Of a stretch of DNA of 64,000 nt, positions 61,183 through 64,000 are shown piece by piece. Origin of the DNA: CAZXEU01 sp965207385 (GTDB lineage Bacteria; Bacteroidota; Rhodothermia; Rhodothermales; Bin80); the NCBI GenBank assembly GCA_965207385.1, contig CBDBLZ010000020.1:248001-312000 (forward strand), written 5' to 3'. Each line of letters begins with the position of its first letter. The first letter of the stretch is position 1. The translations under genes were made by a program, and so were the position numbers. Below the pieces are notes generated by a model. It was given only the letters and a program-made list of their open reading frames with translations. It was not told where the DNA came from and made no database searches.

Positions 61183-63273
61183 ATGGGCACGATGAACAGA
61201 ATGCGGGAAAACACGGGGATTATCCTGTGGATTCTCGTGATTTCGTTCGGAGGCCTTTGGGTATTGCAGGACTCGGGTGTATTTGACACCATCGGGGCAA
61301 ACCCGCTTGGCGAGATCATCATCGTAAACGGTGATCCCATCACGCTCGAAGAGTACAACCGTCAGCTTGAGGCCCAGCTGGAGCAGATACGCCAGGTGAC
61401 AGGCGAGGCCGTACCGCCGCAGCAACTGGAGCTGCAGCGCGACCGTGCCTACAACCTTCTGGTCAACAACAAGCTGCGTGAACAGGAAATGGATCGCCTC
61501 GGCATCACCGTGAGCAATGCGGAAATCCGCGATCTCATTCTCGGTGACAGCCCGCATGAGATTATCCGCGTCAATTTTTCCAATCCCGACGGTCAGCTGA
61601 ACCGCGAGCTGCTGCAGAACTTCATTGACAATCCGGAACAGGCTGCGACGTGGATCCAGATCGAGGACTTCATTCGAATCGACCGCAGAAGCCAGAAATT
61701 CGACAGGCTGATAACGGCCACGGCCCGCGTGTCCGAAAGTGACATAGAGCAGGCTCACCGCCGGCAGGCCATCACGGCCGACGCGGAATTTTTCTTTTTG
61801 CGGTATGCGGCCGTGCCGGATGACTCCGTGGTCGTGACCGACGCCGATATGGAGCGATACTACGAGGAAAACAAGGACGAGGACTACCGGCGCGAGCGCC
61901 GCTATTCCATCGAGCTGGCCTCCATTCCCAAGGTGCCTTCCCGTGAGGATACGCTGGCGTTTCTGCGAGAGGGAGAGATGATCCTGGCCGAATTCGCTGA
62001 GGCCCCCGACGACTCGACGTTTCTTGTCCAGAACGGATCCGAAGAGGCGTATTCGGACGCCTTCCTGGGCGCGGGTGACGTAGCCCCTGAAATTGCTGAA
62101 ATTATTTTTGAAGGCGCGCAGCCTATCGAACCCGGAATGATGGCAGGGCCGGTTGTGGCCGGCGGCGCGGTGCATGTAGTCAAGGTGACGGGCACGCGCC
62201 CCGCACAGGAAACTCATGTGCGGGCCCGGCACATTCTGGCATCGGGATCGGATGACGAGGCCAGGGAGAAGATCCTGGCACTTCGCGACCGCCTGCGGGC
62301 AGGCGAGGACTTTGGCGCTCTCGCCCGCGAGTCCTCGGACGACCCGGGCAGTGGAAGCCTCGGCGGAGACCTGGGATGGTTTACGGATGGCCGGATGGTC
62401 CCCGAGTTTCAGGATGCTGCATTCAGCGCGGCCGTCGGCGACCTGGTGGGGCCGGTTGAGACCAGCTTCGGACTGCATCTGATTGAGGTTACGCACAAGG
62501 CGGACCTGGAGGTGCAGCTTGCCGACTTTGCGACTACAATTACGCCGTCCGTAGGTACGCTAACGGCTATTCAGGACGAGCTTGAGGACCTGGCGTTCTA
62601 CGCAGAGGAGACTGGTGATTTTGCCGGCGAGGCAGAGCGACGAGGCGTCGCTCTTCAGTCCATGGACCTGGAACAGGACCAGGTCTCCATTCCCGGCTTC
62701 GGGCCCAGCCGGGCCCTCGCCCAGTTCCTGGACGGATCCGCACGCGATGACATCGGCCCGGTAATCGAGTTGGACGAGGCGACCATCCTGGCCCATGTGG
62801 TAGCCATAGAGGAAGAGGGTTTTCGCCCGCTTGCGGAAGTGGAGGCAGAAGTGCGCTCGCGGGTGTTGCTCAATGCCAAGAAGGCGTTTCAGGTTAACCG
62901 CCTGACGCGCGGCTACGCCGGGCCCGGGTTTGACGGCCTTGCCGCCGACCTCGGATTTCCGCCGGAGACGGCCTCGGGCGTCAGCTTTGCCAACCAGATA
63001 GTTCCCGGTCTGGGCCGCGACCCGGTATTTGCCGGCAGCGTACTGGCCCTTTCCGAGGGCGAGGACACAGGAGTCGTTGAGGGTCGCAGTGCGGCATTCG
63101 TGGCTCGCGTAACGCGCATTTCCGACCCCGGCACCGTCACCGATGGCGAGCGTGAGCGCCTTCGCTCTGAGCTGACCCGAGAACTGGAAGATCGCCTCCG
63201 CGCGGAATGGATAACCGCCTTGCGTGACGAGGCAGACATCCAGGATCTGCGCAGCACCATGCTGCAGCAGTAG
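61183..63273 (+). CDS. PpiD/SurA-like periplasmic peptidyl-prolyl isomerase
   Basis: 696 aa, ATG 61183 with GGAGG 6 nt upstream. One N-terminal membrane anchor (TGIILWILVISFGGLWVL) puts the bulk in the periplasm. A SurA-N/PpiD-like helical domain spans about 40-230 (LEAQLEQIRQVTGEAVPPQQ, LLVNNKLREQEMDRLGITV). A parvulin (PpiC) domain at about 345-435 has VRARHILASGSDDEAREKIL, DFGALARESSDDPGSGSLGG, DLGWFTDGRMVPEFQDAAF and FGLHLIEVTHK. A second less conserved part follows to the end. It would help fold exported or outer-membrane proteins. Confidence 0.92.
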   Translation: MGTMNRMRENTGIILWILVISFGGLWVLQDSGVFDTIGANPLGEIIIVNGDPITLEEYNRQLEAQLEQIRQVTGEAVPPQQLELQRDRAYNLLVNNKLREQEMDRLGITVSNAEIRDLILGDSPHEIIRVNFSNPDGQLNRELLQNFIDNPEQAATWIQIEDFIRIDRRSQKFDRLITATARVSESDIEQAHRRQAITADAEFFFLRYAAVPDDSVVVTDADMERYYEENKDEDYRRERRYSIELASIPKVPSREDTLAFLREGEMILAEFAEAPDDSTFLVQNGSEEAYSDAFLGAGDVAPEIAEIIFEGAQPIEPGMMAGPVVAGGAVHVVKVTGTRPAQETHVRARHILASGSDDEAREKILALRDRLRAGEDFGALARESSDDPGSGSLGGDLGWFTDGRMVPEFQDAAFSAAVGDLVGPVETSFGLHLIEVTHKADLEVQLADFATTITPSVGTLTAIQDELEDLAFYAEETGDFAGEAERRGVALQSMDLEQDQVSIPGFGPSRALAQFLDGSARDDIGPVIELDEATILAHVVAIEEEGFRPLAEVEAEVRSRVLLNAKKAFQVNRLTRGYAGPGFDGLAADLGFPPETASGVSFANQIVPGLGRDPVFAGSVLALSEGEDTGVVEGRSAAFVARVTRISDPGTVTDGERERLRSELTRELEDRLRAEWITALRDEADIQDLRSTMLQQ

Positions 63274-63305
63274 GAGGACATTCGCCGGTTAGAGGGGCCG
63301 CATCC

Positions 63306-63321
63306 TGTGCCGGCCGGCACA
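63306..63321. repeat. 16-bp perfect palindrome between convergent genes
   Basis: TGTGCCGGCCGGCACA lies in the 64-nt gap between ppiD and dapF, which converge. It could form a cruciform or mark a bidirectional termination site, but there is no loop and no T-run. Confidence 0.3.
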
Positions 63322-63337
63322 TGCGCCGACTTCCCCT

Positions 63338-64000
63338 TCAAACGGCAAGCTCGAACGTACCGCGGTAGATCGCTTCGGCCGGGCCGTCGAGCGCAATGCG
63401 CCCTCCCGTGCGACCTACCCGCAGCGTCCCGCCAGGCATCTCTATTTGCGCCCTGGCATTCGAATTGATCCGCTGGAGCCGCCACGCCGCCGCGGCCGAT
63501 GCCACCGCACCCGTACCACACGCCAGCGTCTCGGCCTCCACACCTTTTTCATAGGTCCGCACCCGCAGGACGCGCCCAGAGCGTACCTCGACGAAATTTA
63601 CGTTTGCCCCTGACGGAGCAAGCGCCGGATCATGCCGAATCTCTCGTCCCCAGCGCTCGACGGGGGCCTCTCCTACTTCCTCCAGAAAACAAACTACGTG
63701 CTCCGTCCCGGTCCATATGTAATGCAGATCCGAAAGCGGCACGGCAGAGGCTGCTGCAAGCGCCAGATCCGGACGCCAATCCGCTGGCTGCTGCATGTAG
63801 AGCCGCACATCCGCGTCCAAATCCGCCGGCAGCTCGGCCTCGTAGATGCCGGAGTCGGTCTGAAGCCTGAGCCGCCTGCTATTAATCCCCGCCTGCTGCG
63901 CGTAGCGCACCAGGCACCGGGCGCCGTTGGCGCACATGGTACCCAGAGAGCCGTCCGCATTAACGTAGCGCATGCAGAAGTCCGCCTGCTCCACCGTGGC
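63338..64000 (-). CDS. dapF: Diaminopimelate epimerase DapF, 5' end cut by window edge
   Basis: 221 codons visible, open to the edge, so the N-terminal about 50-60 residues are missing. The first catalytic Cys is in ANGARCLVRYAQQ (the usual CGNGxRC reads MCANGARC), and the second is in EAETLACGTGAVASAAAAW. ADFCMRYVNADGS and GANVNFVEV are family blocks; MPGGTLRV is near the end. It converts LL- to meso-diaminopimelate for lysine and murein. In DapF the first Cys is in the CGNG motif; here the Gly after it is Ala, a mild change. Confidence 0.94.
   Translation of the reverse strand, partial: ATVEQADFCMRYVNADGSLGTMCANGARCLVRYAQQAGINSRRLRLQTDSGIYEAELPADLDADVRLYMQQPADWRPDLALAAASAVPLSDLHYIWTGTEHVVCFLEEVGEAPVERWGREIRHDPALAPSGANVNFVEVRSGRVLRVRTYEKGVEAETLACGTGAVASAAAAWRLQRINSNARAQIEMPGGTLRVGRTGGRIALDGPAEAIYRGTFELAV

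Noticed and set aside
61147..62496. A 449-aa minus-strand frame opposite ppiD
   Set aside because: Antisense shadow of a well-supported gene.

Overview
The window looks like the chromosome of a G+C-rich member of the Bacteroidota/Rhodothermota group, probably marine or free-living. The evidence is type IX secretion (T9SS) C-terminal sorting domains, a PorV/PorQ-type outer-membrane protein, a HmuY-type heme lipoprotein beside a TonB receptor, a large TonB receptor with a carboxypeptidase-regulatory N-domain, and few strong Shine-Dalgarno sites. Several operons carry families best known from Planctomycetes (DUF1501, PSD1/DUF1549/DUF1553, CRTAC1/ASPIC-UnbV). No rRNA, tRNA, CRISPR array or insertion sequence was seen.

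Layout. 1-364 holds a FitA-type antitoxin with a decayed FitB/VapC toxin. 938-4976 (minus) is a heme-uptake cluster: TonB receptor, HmuY lipoprotein and a secreted CbiX-like two-domain protein. A cupin (5156-5578) and the dihydropyrimidine dehydrogenase pair preT-preA (5897-8571) follow, all minus. 9024-19720 (plus) is one tightly packed operon: DUF1501, PSD1/DUF1553 c-type cytochrome protein, second DUF1501, DUF2231-cytochrome-LRR membrane protein, sulfatase, and an LRR protein with a T9SS tail. Converging on it, 19703-28324 (minus) encodes three CRTAC1-like lipoproteins in tandem, two TPR lipoproteins and an alpha/beta-hydrolase that lacks its catalytic Ser and His. 28421-35336 (minus) is an outer-membrane/T9SS group: a TonB receptor split by a frameshift, a large T9SS-sorted protein and a PorV-like protein, each followed by a strong hairpin. 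35585-41509 (minus) has two sodium:solute symporters, a small lipoprotein, a DUF4212 subunit, MscS and WbqC.

From 41508 onward the region is mostly housekeeping on the plus strand: LD-carboxypeptidase, purN-purH, mreB-mreC-dacB, hslV-NYN-hslU, a coupled acetyltransferase/membrane protein/flippase set, a bacilliredoxin (minus), an NlpC/P60 lipoprotein, greA, threonine aldolase, FAH hydrolase (minus), rplU-rpmA, a PpiD-like foldase and the 3' part of dapF (minus, running off the window).

The most interesting object is at 58228-59690. It is an A+T-richer insertion encoding a 416-aa protein whose N-terminus, after Met removal, places Thr, Asp and Lys at positions 1, 17 and 33, as in proteasome beta subunits and HslV. 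It carries a long C-terminal extension unlike HslV and is followed by a tiny charged ORF. Genuine hslV lies only 10 kb away. Other highlights are the Planctomycete-type operon, the five-lipoprotein CRTAC1/TPR operon with its pseudo-hydrolase, and the possible heme chelatase beside HmuY.
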